From assembly GCA_034687125.1 (NCBI GenBank), contig JAQGBZ010000034.1, positions 62,001 to 126,000 on the forward strand: 64,000 bases of DNA, given 5' to 3'. Below are positions 24,177 to 35,536 of the stretch, piece after piece. The notes below the pieces were generated by a model. That model did no database searches. It saw only the letters and a program-made list of their open reading frames with translations, and had not been told where the DNA came from. Numbering within the stretch: the first letter of the stretch is position 1; the number at the start of each line of letters is the position of its first letter. The translations under genes and the position numbers were made by a program. This DNA comes from Neelides folsomi. Its lineage: Eukaryota > Arthropoda > Collembola > Neelipleona > Neelidae.

Positions 24177-25325
24177 ATGCGAAAGCCCGCGAGTTGTTTG
24201 AACATCCGGTCCATCGATCTCCAATTCATTTCATCGTCGTCGAAGTCGGAGAGGATTCCTCGGTCGGGATCGGACATTCGGACCCCTCGGATGGCCACCG
24301 TCGCCAAAGCCGCCTTCTCGGTGAGCTGAAACAAGTCCTGGTTTTTTAATTAATCGTTGTGGTGATCAGGTGGAGCGGATCGTGACGGATCTCGGTCTTT
24401 TTGTCGACTCCTCCGATCTCAACTCACTCAGGGAACTTTGGAGTTATTTGGAAGGAAAATTCTTTTGTCGTCTTCCTGCTTCCGCTGCCGCTGGTTAGTA
24501 TTTTTTCCCCAATAAATTATTAGTGAATGTCGTTCAATTTAATTATTTGAATTTTTTTAGAGTTTAATACTCAATTTAATTAAATTATAGACAGATTTTA
24601 TTCTTGGGTCAATTTAATTCTTGGGTGTTTTTTAAATGACAGTTGTAAAAAAGTATGAATTGGGGTTGTACAAATTTTACGTCCTTGAGGCTGGTCGAAG
24701 CGCAAGACGAGAAAAACTCGCTGAATTCTTTGACAAAGTCGGGCCCGAACTCGGCGGCCAAGGAGAATGGCGTGATTGGTGGCGAGGGTGAGGAATTTTA
24801 AATCAATTTAAACAGTGCAATTCCAAATCCATTTAAGGTTCATTATAATAAATTTACAATTTTATCCAATTGACTTAATTTAATTAATCTGATTCATCGT
24901 TAGTAAAATAAAGTAAAATTGTTCTTCGTTTATAATTTCATTTAATTAATCTTGACCAATTGAATTTTTCTTGACCATTTAAAATGTTCTTGACCAATTG
25001 AGTTCATCTTGATTTAATTTAAAACATATTGATTCGGCTCTCAACTACTTATAAATATTCAATAACTATTTTTTTATCATAATAAATTCTTGATTTTTAA
25101 AATTTTTTCTTCAGTTTGATGGTTCTTCATCGCGGGATGGGCGAAGCGTTCGAAGAGAGTCCCTGGAGTTCTCGAGCCTACCGCGATGCATTTTTCCTCT
25201 CCCTTCGCAATTTCCTCAACGTGCTTTATCACCGAACCTGGGGCGTGGCGGAACTCGCCCCAAAGAACCAATACGCCGTAGAGATCATGGACGACTTCTT
25301 CTCCATTGCCCAGCCCAAAGGATGA
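24177..25325 (+). CDS. WDR91 N-terminal-domain-like protein lacking WD40 repeats
   Basis: Exons: 24177-24320, 24370-24493, 24643-24787 and 25115-25325, 207 codons. From residue 49 the protein follows the N-terminal region of WDR91, an endosomal Rab7/PI3P regulator: VERIVTDLGLF, LRELWSYLEGKFFCRL, GLYKFYVLEAGR, KLAEFFDKVGPEL, GEWRDWW, FFLSLRNFLNVLY. The stop TGA 25323-25325 is followed at once by AATAAA (25327-25332), so no WD40 half can follow. The first exon (48 codons from ATG 24177, or 10 from ATG 24291) does not resemble the LisH-like start of WDR91 and is the weakest part. The gene is convergent with the octopamine receptor. It may be a separate short paralogue or a truncated WDR91 relic under constraint. 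Confidence 0.7.
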
Positions 25326-25326
25326 A

Positions 25327-25332
25327 AATAAA
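25327..25332 (+). terminator. Poly(A) signal of the WDR91-like gene
   Basis: AATAAA begins 1 bp after the stop codon, leaving an extremely short 3' UTR before the convergent receptor gene. Confidence 0.5.
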
Positions 25333-25383
25333 AAAGTCATTTCTCAGTGTACAGATCGTACAAAGACCCTTATTCCTCCATAT

Positions 25384-28300
25384 TTATTCACTAGTCAACC
25401 CTCCCTCCCGGTAGTTGATGGAATCGGGGGGAACGGGAGGGTCCAAGCAGCACCGCCCGCAAAAGATCGCTGCCAAAACTCCTTTAAACGCATTCCGGAA
25501 CTCCCGGTTGAAATAGGCGTAAATAACCCTAAAAGTTAAAATATTCCATCTTAAGGTTCTTTCCTTGAATTAAAAAGGCATTTACGGGTTAAGTGAAGAG
25601 TTGGCATATCCGATCCAGAACACGAGGTCGACGACCCACGGTGGAGTTGGGCAAGCTGTGTGGCCGCAAAGAGCCGTCACGAGGTACCTACAATTATAAA
25701 AATCCAATTAAATCCAATTATGAAAATTCGCAATCTCCATTAAATTTTTTTAAAAAATATTTCTTAAAAATACTTTCAAAATATACATACTAGATTCATC
25801 ATAGGTTTAAAATTTTAGTTTAAATCCTCATACTGTATATAAACTATATATTTATGTATATTGTAGGAAAATATGAGAGGAAAATGAAAAAGTTTTATAA
25901 ATATTTTGGATATGCAAAGAATTTTCTGATTGGAAAAGTTGAAAAAAAAGTTTTACAAATTTTGTACCAAGAGAAGAAAGGGAGCCAACAGAGGACGAAA
26001 ACGCCCATGATGATTCCAAGTGTTCTCGCCGCTTTGTGTTCTCTCTTCATGCTCTGGACACTCGAGGCGGAGATTTCGGGGCCGATGGGCCCCTCAGCTC
26101 CGCTTTGTACTCTGATCCCGATCTCGCTGATTTGAAGGTGTTTGTTCAAAAGGGCGGCCGCCACCTTCGTCCTGCAAATATTATATTGAGAGATCTATTG
26201 GGACTAATTGAGTCTTCCACAATACAGAGAGCTCCTGAAGCCTCCAGAGGATTCCCAAATGCATTATGCAAATGAGTCATATTGGGAAGATGTAAATATC
26301 CGAAATTGCTCTTCCGCTGTGGGCGGTTCATTCAACATTTTGAAAAAGGGGTGAAAGATGTGAAATTGATAAATGAATTTTCCTAAAAGCTCTCTTTGAC
26401 TCATCAAAGAGCCAAAGTGTGTCACAATTGGAGTCTCGTTGAGCCAAATTCAATTACGAACCCTTCGCCGGGGTAATTAATCCGAGGACGCTAATTAGAG
26501 GAATTTATGATTTACCTGTAAAGGATGTGTTCTTGCTGCGCGGCCTCCCTGTAGATCCTCCAGTAAGTGATGACCATGACGATGGCGGGTATCCAGAAGG
26601 AAATGGCTGATGAGAGAAGGGCATAGGTGCCGTTGACCTCCAGGTCGCACGACTCCCGCCCTTCCCCCAACGTCCCCGTCCCATAAAACCCGGTAAAGAT
26701 GGGGAGGAAGGACACGGCCGCTGGCAGGAGCCAAATGCCCGCTGTTTAAAACAACCCAAATTTAAATGAAGGTTGACCAAGTTGAGGTCAACCAAGGTCA
26801 ACCACCGGATCTCACCGAGCATGAGACGAACTGTCGAAGCGGTCATGGTGAGCGGATATTCCAATGGCCGGCAGATCGCGTAATAACGGTCAACAGAGAT
26901 CGAACAGAGGTGAAGGATCGACGTTGTGCAGAAATAACTTCAAAAAAAGGGAAAAGTGAGCCGGGTAGATTTAATTAGTGATCTAAATGGGATTGGGGGG
27001 ATCTTGGGTTGAAAGGGATGTTGGTCCTTTCGAGGAATGACATGAGAGGTCTTAAAAGGAAAAGACTACCCTTTTCCAGCCCAAACCTCAATGAAATTTG
27101 AAGAATGAAAAAAAAATCCATAATTTCCTTCAGAAGAATTGAAAAGTGAAGAAAGTGGAAGGAAATCCCCTCGACAGAAAATGAAATTCTCCCAAACTCC
27201 TCGTTTCAATCATTCCCCATATCAACCCCAATTGAAGGTCCTTTTAATAAAGAGATCTCCCAACATCCAACTCTACTCCAACACACCCAATAAAACTTTG
27301 AGAAGAAAACAAACTTTCCCGAGGAGGATCATGCAAAAAAGGGGAAAGACTCGACTCACTTATGGGGTTTCCCCATTTTTTACTGTATTAAGCTAATTGA
27401 AACTAAGGGCTATAATACACCTGGGATATTCACCTGTGATGCAACAAGAAGTTTTCAATTTACCTCAAAAGAGCTATTGTATAGACCTATACTTCCCATC
27501 AACTTTTCCCAAACATCCATATAAATATTACCTACTACGTACCATATACAAACATCTTGAATATATCTTGAATATACATATATTTTATATATAAATATAT
27601 TTTATATGTTTATATGAGGAATCCTTTGAATATCCTTTGAATATTGAATATGTGATAGATTTAATAGAAGATATGTTTAATATTTGCAAGTTTCCTTTGG
27701 CGCATTGAATGAACGTTGTAGATGTAAAATCTAAATGTCTCCAAGTCTGTAATACATGTGGTACATACGATGGGGCTAAATAACATTTGATGATGTTTAT
27801 ATTTGCATGGGCTTGAATGGAATCTTAATAGAAAGACATGCGAGGAGATGAGGTCGTTTATATGCATAATTATTGAATTATTATAGTAATTACTCCTTGG
27901 GTCTCTCTCATATTAAAAGGATCATGGGGTTTGTAAGTGGACGATTACTTTTGCGAATATACCATGTTTGATTAAAAGAGGTATAATGGGGAAATATAGG
28001 GCCCATTACAGGTGAAAAAGTCTCCTGACTCATTTTCCGATGAATAAAAGAACAATGGGACATTCACTTAATATTATTACTAAATAATAGACAAGTGAGC
28101 ATGTGAGGGAATATATGGAGATGGTTTATCGATGAGAGGAGTACCGGAGGAGTATGACCGCGGTTTCGGTTTGCCCCAACTACCCACGGCGGGATTTCCC
28201 GGGGAAATGGCGGGATGGGGTTGAAGTTAAAAATTTTAACTAAAGATTTTGCATACACGTCGAGCGAAGTCCAAAGGTCGCAGAGGAAGGGGCCAAATGG

Positions 28301-28672
28301 CCAAACACCGTCGTTGAGAGTTTGAGACGCGTTGAACGTCATGGCACAAAGAGCCACGAGCGTGTCGGCGGCCGCCAATGACACGACGAAGTAATTTGTG
28401 AGTGAGCGGAGTCTCCTGACCCGCCACACGGCAGCGACCACCAACGAGTTCCCTAAGATTGCCGAGAGGATGATGAGGACGAAGACGAGGAGCTTCCCGG
28501 CCCACACGAGGCCCCCCATCCGATCACCTCGGAGGCCCCCGGCCGACTGAACCTCATTCCTCTCTCGCGCGCAAACCCACCCAACTCCCACAACCACAAC
28601 CACGCTCGTTTGGTCGCAGCTCCGGACCTCCTGACACTTTAGGTCAAATCCACCTCGAATTGTCATCCGCAC
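25384..28672 (-). CDS. Beta-adrenergic-like octopamine receptor (class A GPCR)
   Basis: Biogenic-amine receptor, closest by eye to insect Octbeta2R. Exons in transcript order: 28672-28257, 26937-26816, 26741-26516, 26171-25968, 25687-25586 and 25528-25384, 404 codons. Landmarks: TM1 [21 protein letters not shown]2 [15 protein letters not shown]; the TM3 amine-binding Asp in [16 protein letters not shown] (DRY); TM5 Ser pair in [13 protein letters not shown]; a third loop ending [17 protein letters not shown]6 [12 protein letters not shown]7 [17 protein letters not shown]; and a C-tail Cys cluster FCGRCCL. The N-terminus is uncertain: ATG 28672, ATG 28519 (MGGLVWAG) or an upstream exon spliced near 28630. 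The tail overlaps AATAAA at 25388-25383. TM motifs are directly visible; the ligand is inferred. Confidence 0.88.
26938..28256 (-). other. Octopamine receptor intron 1
   Basis: A 1.3-kb AT-rich intron that interrupts the receptor at TM3 right after the amine-binding Asp. I see no embedded gene. Confidence 0.6.
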
Positions 28673-28677
28673 TCGTC

Positions 28678-31600
28678 ATGTCAGACGTCGGGTCACTCAC
28701 GCTGCCCTACAGGGCCGAGTATGCAAAGTCGGGAAGATCAAGTTGCAGAAGCTGCAAGTCGACGATTGAGAACCAGTCACTGAGGATCGCCGTCATGGTG
28801 AAGGTAATCCCGCGTGCCCGGTCTTTGTTATAAAACGATTTATTATCAAATCCAATAAAGGGAAATTTGGGGATTTTTGTTCCAATTAAAACTTTAAATT
28901 TAATTATCATTTATTATCAATTTTATTCTCATTAAAGTAAAGTCTTAATCGAATTTCTTAATTTAATACGCTCCTATAAATCCTCTTGCACCAATTTCAC
29001 CGGTTGAAGGTTTAATTATAAAAGGAATTTCCTAATTTGGGCTCCACTTCAGCTTTCATTAAATAAAAGAAGGAATTAAATCTGAAGAGGTTAATTTTTA
29101 ATTAATGTCGTTTAGTCGCCTCACTTCGATGGCATGATGCCGCAATGGAACCACCACTCATGTTTCTTCAAAAAATATCGACCAGCTTCCGTTGGAGCCA
29201 TTTCTCATTTCGAGTCGCTTCGCCCGAAAGATCAAGATCTAATCAGGAAGCAAATCGGTAACATTAAGTTTAAAAAAAAGATTATTCGAAAATATCGCTA
29301 AACCGATTACCAAATCATTTCTTCTAATAATTAAAATCGTCCAAGGTGGCGGGAGCGGAAGTGAATCTAATGGATCCGAAGCCGCATCAGTGCCACTCGA
29401 AGAGTTTAAAATCCAACATGCTGCATCGAGTCGGTCAGGATGTGTGGCCTGCAGTGAAAGTATTGCGAAGGGTGAAGTGCGAATCGGGAAAGAAGATAAA
29501 CTGTCGGAGTCTGCTGCGGCCTTTGGCCCCATCGTAAGTCCCACGCAGGATAAATCAGGTGGGCGATTGGGGAGATTAGCAAATGTGTGGAAGGAGTTTG
29601 GATTAATTCATTCACCTCGACGTCAAATCATTGTGTTGTGGGGGAAATGTAATTTTCTCTCCGATGGAATTTGGAAAAGGATTTCCCCATTTGTTTTTCG
29701 TCCCGAGACCCTCGTTAGAAGTAATTAGGAGCGGGGAGATTCGATGAATCAAATCCAATTCCACTTGACGTCACCCTAATGGCCAAATGGGGAAAAATAG
29801 ACTTGGGCTAAATCAATCAAATAACGCAGGGACCTCAATTACCTTCATTACGACATAACATGTCATATGCTGGGGATTATCAAATACTAATAAGGAAAAT
29901 AGTTGTAATGGCTTTTAGTTGTGTAACAGGTAGCGGGGGTTCGAAACTAATTTTTTTTCATTAGTTCCGATGGCACCACATACCATGCTTCATCAAAGTG
30001 GCTGCTGACATTGGATTCACCCACGACCCAAACAGAATTCCTGGATTTAAAGATCTCGAAAAAGCGGACCGTGATAAAGTCCTTAAGGCATTGAAAGCTC
30101 TTCCTAAGTGAGTATTTAATAAAATTCCATATTTAATTGAGACTACTTTTTTTACTTTACTTTTAATTAAATTCCTCCTCGTTATAATTTTATAATCATC
30201 CAATTTTAAAGGAAACGACCAGCCAATGGAACTGCCGATGCTCCTGCAGCTAAAATGGCTAAATCTGATACAAACCCCAATGAAGCTAAAGTCAAGGCCC
30301 AGATGAATCGATGTTACAAAATTCGCGACAAACTGAGCAAAGCCTTTGAGGAAAAGATGTTGACTAAGAATGACATTTACCGACTCTGTCAAGAAAATCA
30401 CCAACAGATTCCTTCAGGGATTCAAAGCGTAATTCTCAAAATTAATTTTCCGAGCAAATTTAATTTAATTAACTTTCTCGAATCAACTTAATTAACGCCA
30501 ACTTTCCATCTAAAGGCCTTTGATCGTCTCATGGACTACATGGTTTTTGGACCTATTAAAAACTGCGAAAATTGCAAACAGGGCCAACTCGTTTACAGGT
30601 AAAAGATTTAAAACCCATTATATATTATTATAAAGGGATTATGAACCAAGTAATTTCTCACTATAAATAAATTATCAAAGGAGTGGTGTTGGATATCAAT
30701 GCTTGGGATATGTCTCTGAGTTTGCCAAGTGCAATTTCGTGTTGGATCAGCCTAAGAGATACAGCAAGTTCAGAATTCCAGAAGATCTCAAAGACAAATG
30801 CCAATTCCTGTAAGTTTTAATTCCCATCTATTTCCCTTTCATCTCCCAGTGTGTTTGTGTTGTAGAAGTGATTTCGTGTTCAAGCCAGAAATCCGAGTCA
30901 TTCCGACCCATGTGGAACACAAGGCTGCTTCTGAAGGGTAATTGCCAAAATGGAAAAAACAAACACAAGTCTTTAATTACAATTTTTGAGTCTGAGAGGA
31001 GCAAAGGGGGATATGGCTTAATTTTCTCTCTTCCAGGCTCCAGGGATTTGCTCAACTAGTGAAAAATCCCCTTAAAGGCTTTGAAGTCGCTTTCATGGGT
31101 CCGAAGCCGACAAAGAAGGCAGAGAAGCTCGTGACTGGATTTGGTGGCACGATTGTAGAGGACCAACCGTTTTTCTTTTTACTCACTAAAGGTAATTTCC
31201 TAATTTATTCAAACCTAAAAATAACCATATGGATCATCAATAATTTAAAATGCATTCCAATTATTTGATCAGCATAAGTAATATCCATTAATATAGAGCA
31301 TATTAGGAATTAAAATTGATTTTGGAAAGGAACCATATTATGAGGTTATTTAGTAAATGTATTACTCTATGTAAGGTCGCATATTGAGATTTTATCAATT
31401 TCCATTCAACCATGTCTGGGTGGATGAATATAAAAGAAGCGGATTAAAAGGGAAGGAAAGTGACATGTATGGGAATGAACATTCCCTTCGTAGTTCCTTT
31501 AATGAGACGGAGTTTTCATTAACTCGTCCTTATTGAGAGATGTTGTCGCGAGAGATTTATGCTTCACCCGTTTGATTCGATTTCCTTCCCATCTCCCTTT

Positions 31601-34529
31601 TGAATCTCTTTTAATCACTTCAAACAGAAAAGTAAGGGAGAAAAAGAATCCTATTCATTCAAACAAGCTTTTCTGTTTTCTCCTCCCAAAATCACTTTGG
31701 ATTTGAATGACGCAAGTTTTGTTCTTTTCGAATGTGAGATTAAGATTGGGAATGGTGATTTAAGCAGCATTAAAATACATGGACCGTTTGTATGTATATA
31801 TTTGGATTAAAAACTCTCGTTTCCTTCAAGGGGAAAAACCTGGGAAAATGATGGTGAAAGGAAAAGAAAATTTCCCCATCTTTAAAATCTCAGCTTTGGA
31901 TGAGCCAGATCTCGTGAAGGGGAAACCAATTGAGAAAATCCTTTTACCATACTTGGCCCATGGAGATTTTAATGAAGAATCCATCAAGGCCCATTTCTTA
32001 TCCAAGGACCCTAACTATGGGAAAGAAAAACGTAAGGCTTTTTTAAATTAATAACATTTGATTCAATACAAGAATTATTAATTAATGATTAAATTCATAA
32101 TTAATGATTAAATGGTCAATGTTTAAAATGTTTATAATTTTTAAAATATTTAAAACAGCCCGTGGAGGTGAAAACAAAGAGGAACGTCGTGTGAAGCTCA
32201 AAATGAAAGGGGGCGCTGTGGTTGATCCAGATTCCGGCCTCGATCACGACTCTCACGTTTATCGTGATCGTAATGGTCGATATTACAACGTGGTTCTTAA
32301 CCGAACCTCAGTCGAAGACGGAACCAACTCTTATTACAAGATTCAACTCATCGAAGCGGACAAAAAGTAAGTTGGTTGGATCATCCCAATTTCCCTAACC
32401 AACTTCCTTCAATGATTGGCATTAGGGCAGAGGAGTGTGATTAATCAAACCAAATATGACTTGATCAAGGGTTCATCCAAATGAGGGCAATTTCCCACTT
32501 CAACCCGAAGACTCATTGGGGGAAATGAGTTTTCCCCCATTTGAGATTAAATTAAGCCCCTTAATTCGAGCTCAATTTCATCATTTGGATCTTGAGGTTG
32601 ATCCAGTGTGAAATTATAAATTATTTTCTTAACTTTAAAGGCCCCCTGGAAAGGGTTTTTTTTATCCAAAATGAGAAAAAAATATAAAAAATTAAATAAA
32701 AAAAACTTAAATTGATATTTTTTTGTGAATTCACATTTACTTGTTTAATTTTAATTTTCTTAATGTCTTAATTTAAAAAATGGTTAATTATTTCAGGAAT
32801 GAGTTTTACGTTTTTAATGCTTGGGGTCGAATTGGAACCACTCGTGGTGGAAATAAGTTGGAAGAATATTCTGACATCGAAGAGGCGAAGGACCAATTTA
32901 CGGAAATTTTCGAAAAGAAGACTGGGAATATTTTCGGAAAGAAATATGTTTTTCGCCCCGGTGGTTACATGCTCATGGACATTGATTATTCTGGTGGGGA
33001 CGAAGTCAAGATACAGAATGAGAAAATGCCATCAACATTGGCAACTCCACTCCAAGCTCTCGTTCAGCTCATCTTTGATGTGAAGAAAATGCGAGAGACT
33101 CTTATTGAATTCGAGGTAAAATTAAGATTTAATTAATTGCTAATTAAAATTAAAATTTAATTAAATTGTTAATTAATAATTATTGGATTATTGATTTATC
33201 TTCTAATATTTCAGCTCGACGTGAATAAACTCCCACTTGGTAAAATGACGAAGAAGCAGCTATTGGGGGCTTATTCAGTTTTAAGCAACGCTGTCAAATT
33301 CATGGCCTTGGATGATGAGAAATTAAAGAAAGCCAAAGCTATTGAAATTAGCAACAAATTCTACACAATCATTCCCCATGATTTCGGGTCTCACATCCCG
33401 ACCATTCTCGACAAGGAAGAATTGATCAAAACCAAAATGGAAATGATCGAGAATTTGATGGAGATTGAAATTGCTTATGAGTTGATCAACCAAGGAGAGA
33501 AAGATGCCAAAGGGAAGAACCTTATGGATGCCAAGTACGAGACACTCAAAGCTGAAATGTCCGTCATTGAGAAAAATTCAGACGATTTCTCAATCATTGA
33601 GAAATATCTTAAGAACACACATGCTGATACTCATGATCAGTATTCGCTTGATATAATTGATGTGAGTTAATATTTTAATTTAAATAATAATTGTAAATAA
33701 TTAATAAATTTCAATTAAGTGAGTTAATTGTTAAATTTTTTATTAATTGGACTTGTTAATTCCAGGTGTTCAAAGTGGTCCGACAGGGCGAAGGTGAGCG
33801 ATTCGAAAAGTTCAAGTGTTTGCATAATCACAAGCTCCTTTGGCACGGATCGCGAACTACGAACTTTGCTGGGATTTTGTCCCAAGGACTTCGAATTGCT
33901 CCACCTGAAGCTCCGGTCACTGGCTATATGTTTGGGAAGGGCATTTACTTCGCTGACATGGTCTCAAAGTCAGCCAATTATTGCAACACTTCCCCGACCA
34001 ACTCAACTGGGCTTTTGCTTCTTTGCGAAGTTGCTCTCGGAGACATGTATGATTTCAATTTAATGGATTGCACACAAATTAAATTGATAGTTAATTACTG
34101 TTAATTACAATCAGCTAATTGCCTGTATTTATTATTTAATATCCGTTTTGTGGTCAATCAGGGCTAAGATGATGACTGCTAAGGAGACGTTGAAGAAACC
34201 TCCAGGGCATGATCACAGCGTGATGGGAATTGGAAAAACTTGTCCTGATCCAAAGGGTTCCGATTATTTGGAGTTTGACTCGAAGAAGGTTCAAGTTCCG
34301 CTTGGGAAACCGACACAAGTTCGTACGGACTCTCATCTTCTTTATAACGAGTAAGTGATGTTTTATTAAATTTTAATTAAAAATGAAATAAAAACTATTT
34401 GGTCAAATTATAATGAATTAAATGAATACAAATTGTTTAAGGTACATCGTTTATGATCCGGCCCAAGTTCGAGTTCGTTATCTTGTCCTGGTCAATTTTG
34501 ACTACACGAAGAAGAAGAGGCGTTATTAA
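28678..34529 (+). CDS. Parp1: Poly(ADP-ribose) polymerase 1
   Basis: Nuclear DNA-break sensor that builds poly(ADP-ribose) from NAD+. Sixteen exons: 28678-28803, 29116-29257, 29346-29533, 29965-30107, 30212-30428, 30516-30598, 30681-30809, 30866-30937, 31037-31191, 31831-32031, 32159-32366, 32797-33115, 33215-33661, 33766-34046, 34162-34350, 34442-34529; 995 codons against about 1014 in human. Domains in order: zinc finger 1 ([12 protein letters not shown]...WNHHSCF), zinc finger 2 ([12 protein letters not shown]...WHHIPCF), zinc finger 3 ([19 protein letters not shown]...GYQC), BRCT ([11 protein letters not shown]), WGR ([12 protein letters not shown]), helical domain ([18 protein letters not shown]) and catalytic domain ([19 protein letters not shown]). 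The H-Y-E triad is intact: His in WHGSR, Tyr in [15 protein letters not shown], Glu in LLYNEYIVYD. The protein appears complete and functional. Confidence 0.97.
31192..31830 (+). other. PARP1 intron 9
   Basis: A 639-bp intron inside the BRCT region, longer than its neighbours. No gene, repeat or conserved element was recognised. Confidence 0.5.
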
Positions 34530-35513
34530 TGGATTTATAAATCCTTCAATTAACTATTTCTCACTTTTATAAATATTTATAGTTTATAATTAAAAACATA
34601 CCTGAAAATTCCTTAAATACAGAATGTAACGAGAGACCTGAACTTATTAATGATAAGATTAACCTGTCTTTTAAAAGTAACCCTTTCCTCGAGATCAACT
34701 TTATTTTGACCCATTTGTTAATTTATCTCTTTTCCATGTTATAAAGTACAGTTTATTTTTCCATTTTTTATTCAGAATTAAGACTTTCAGTCAGTTTATG
34801 TATTATTTCAATTATGCTCTCAGCTTTTATTTTTCAACTTTTATGATTAATTTTTATCAATTACAGTGAAATTTAGAAAACTAACTTTTATAATTAACAC
34901 TATATACAACTATCTATATTGATCTATATTTCTGTTTTAGTAATTATATTAACTTCCATATTTACTCTAGACTAATTTCAATTAATTAATTTACTATCAA
35001 ATTTAGAAATTATGTTTTTGCCTTATTAACTAAAAATATTAAAATTCTTTATAATGCTCTATATCTCTGTTTTAACATTTAGTAATTATATTCCTTGAGT
35101 GATGAATTTCAAACCATTTTCCTCATATTATAGTAAGAAAGAAAAAATGACTAATTATTTATTTGAAATAAGTAATTCTTTGATTGAATATATTATGTCA
35201 TAGTTCAACTTGTTTTCTCTGAATAAAGCGCTCAAAAATAAATCACATTTATTTATTCAATTAATAAGCTCTGTGCATTAAACATTTTAATTGAGTGAAT
35301 TGTTACAGTTTTATGTATTTAAATATTTAATAGATATATGTAAAATTCATTTAACATTGGATCTAATTGTAAACTACTTTTTCTCTTCCAAATTCACCAG
35401 GAATTTTCAATTGATGGCAAATCCGTACGTTGAGCCGGGCGACTATGCAAACCATTTTAAAATTAATTTCCATAATTTATTTTAATAAAATGCCCAATTA
35501 TTTATTTTAATGG
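34530..35513. other. Intergenic, PARP1 to IR25a (convergent)
   Basis: About 1 kb of very AT-rich sequence between two converging genes. It presumably holds the PARP1 3' UTR, but I found no canonical AATAAA close to the PARP1 stop. Confidence 0.5.
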
Positions 35514-35519
35514 TTTATT
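35514..35519 (-). terminator. Poly(A) signal of IR25a
   Basis: AATAAA on the minus strand, 18 bp after the IR25a stop codon. Confidence 0.5.
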
Positions 35520-35536
35520 AAAATCAAATGTCCAAT

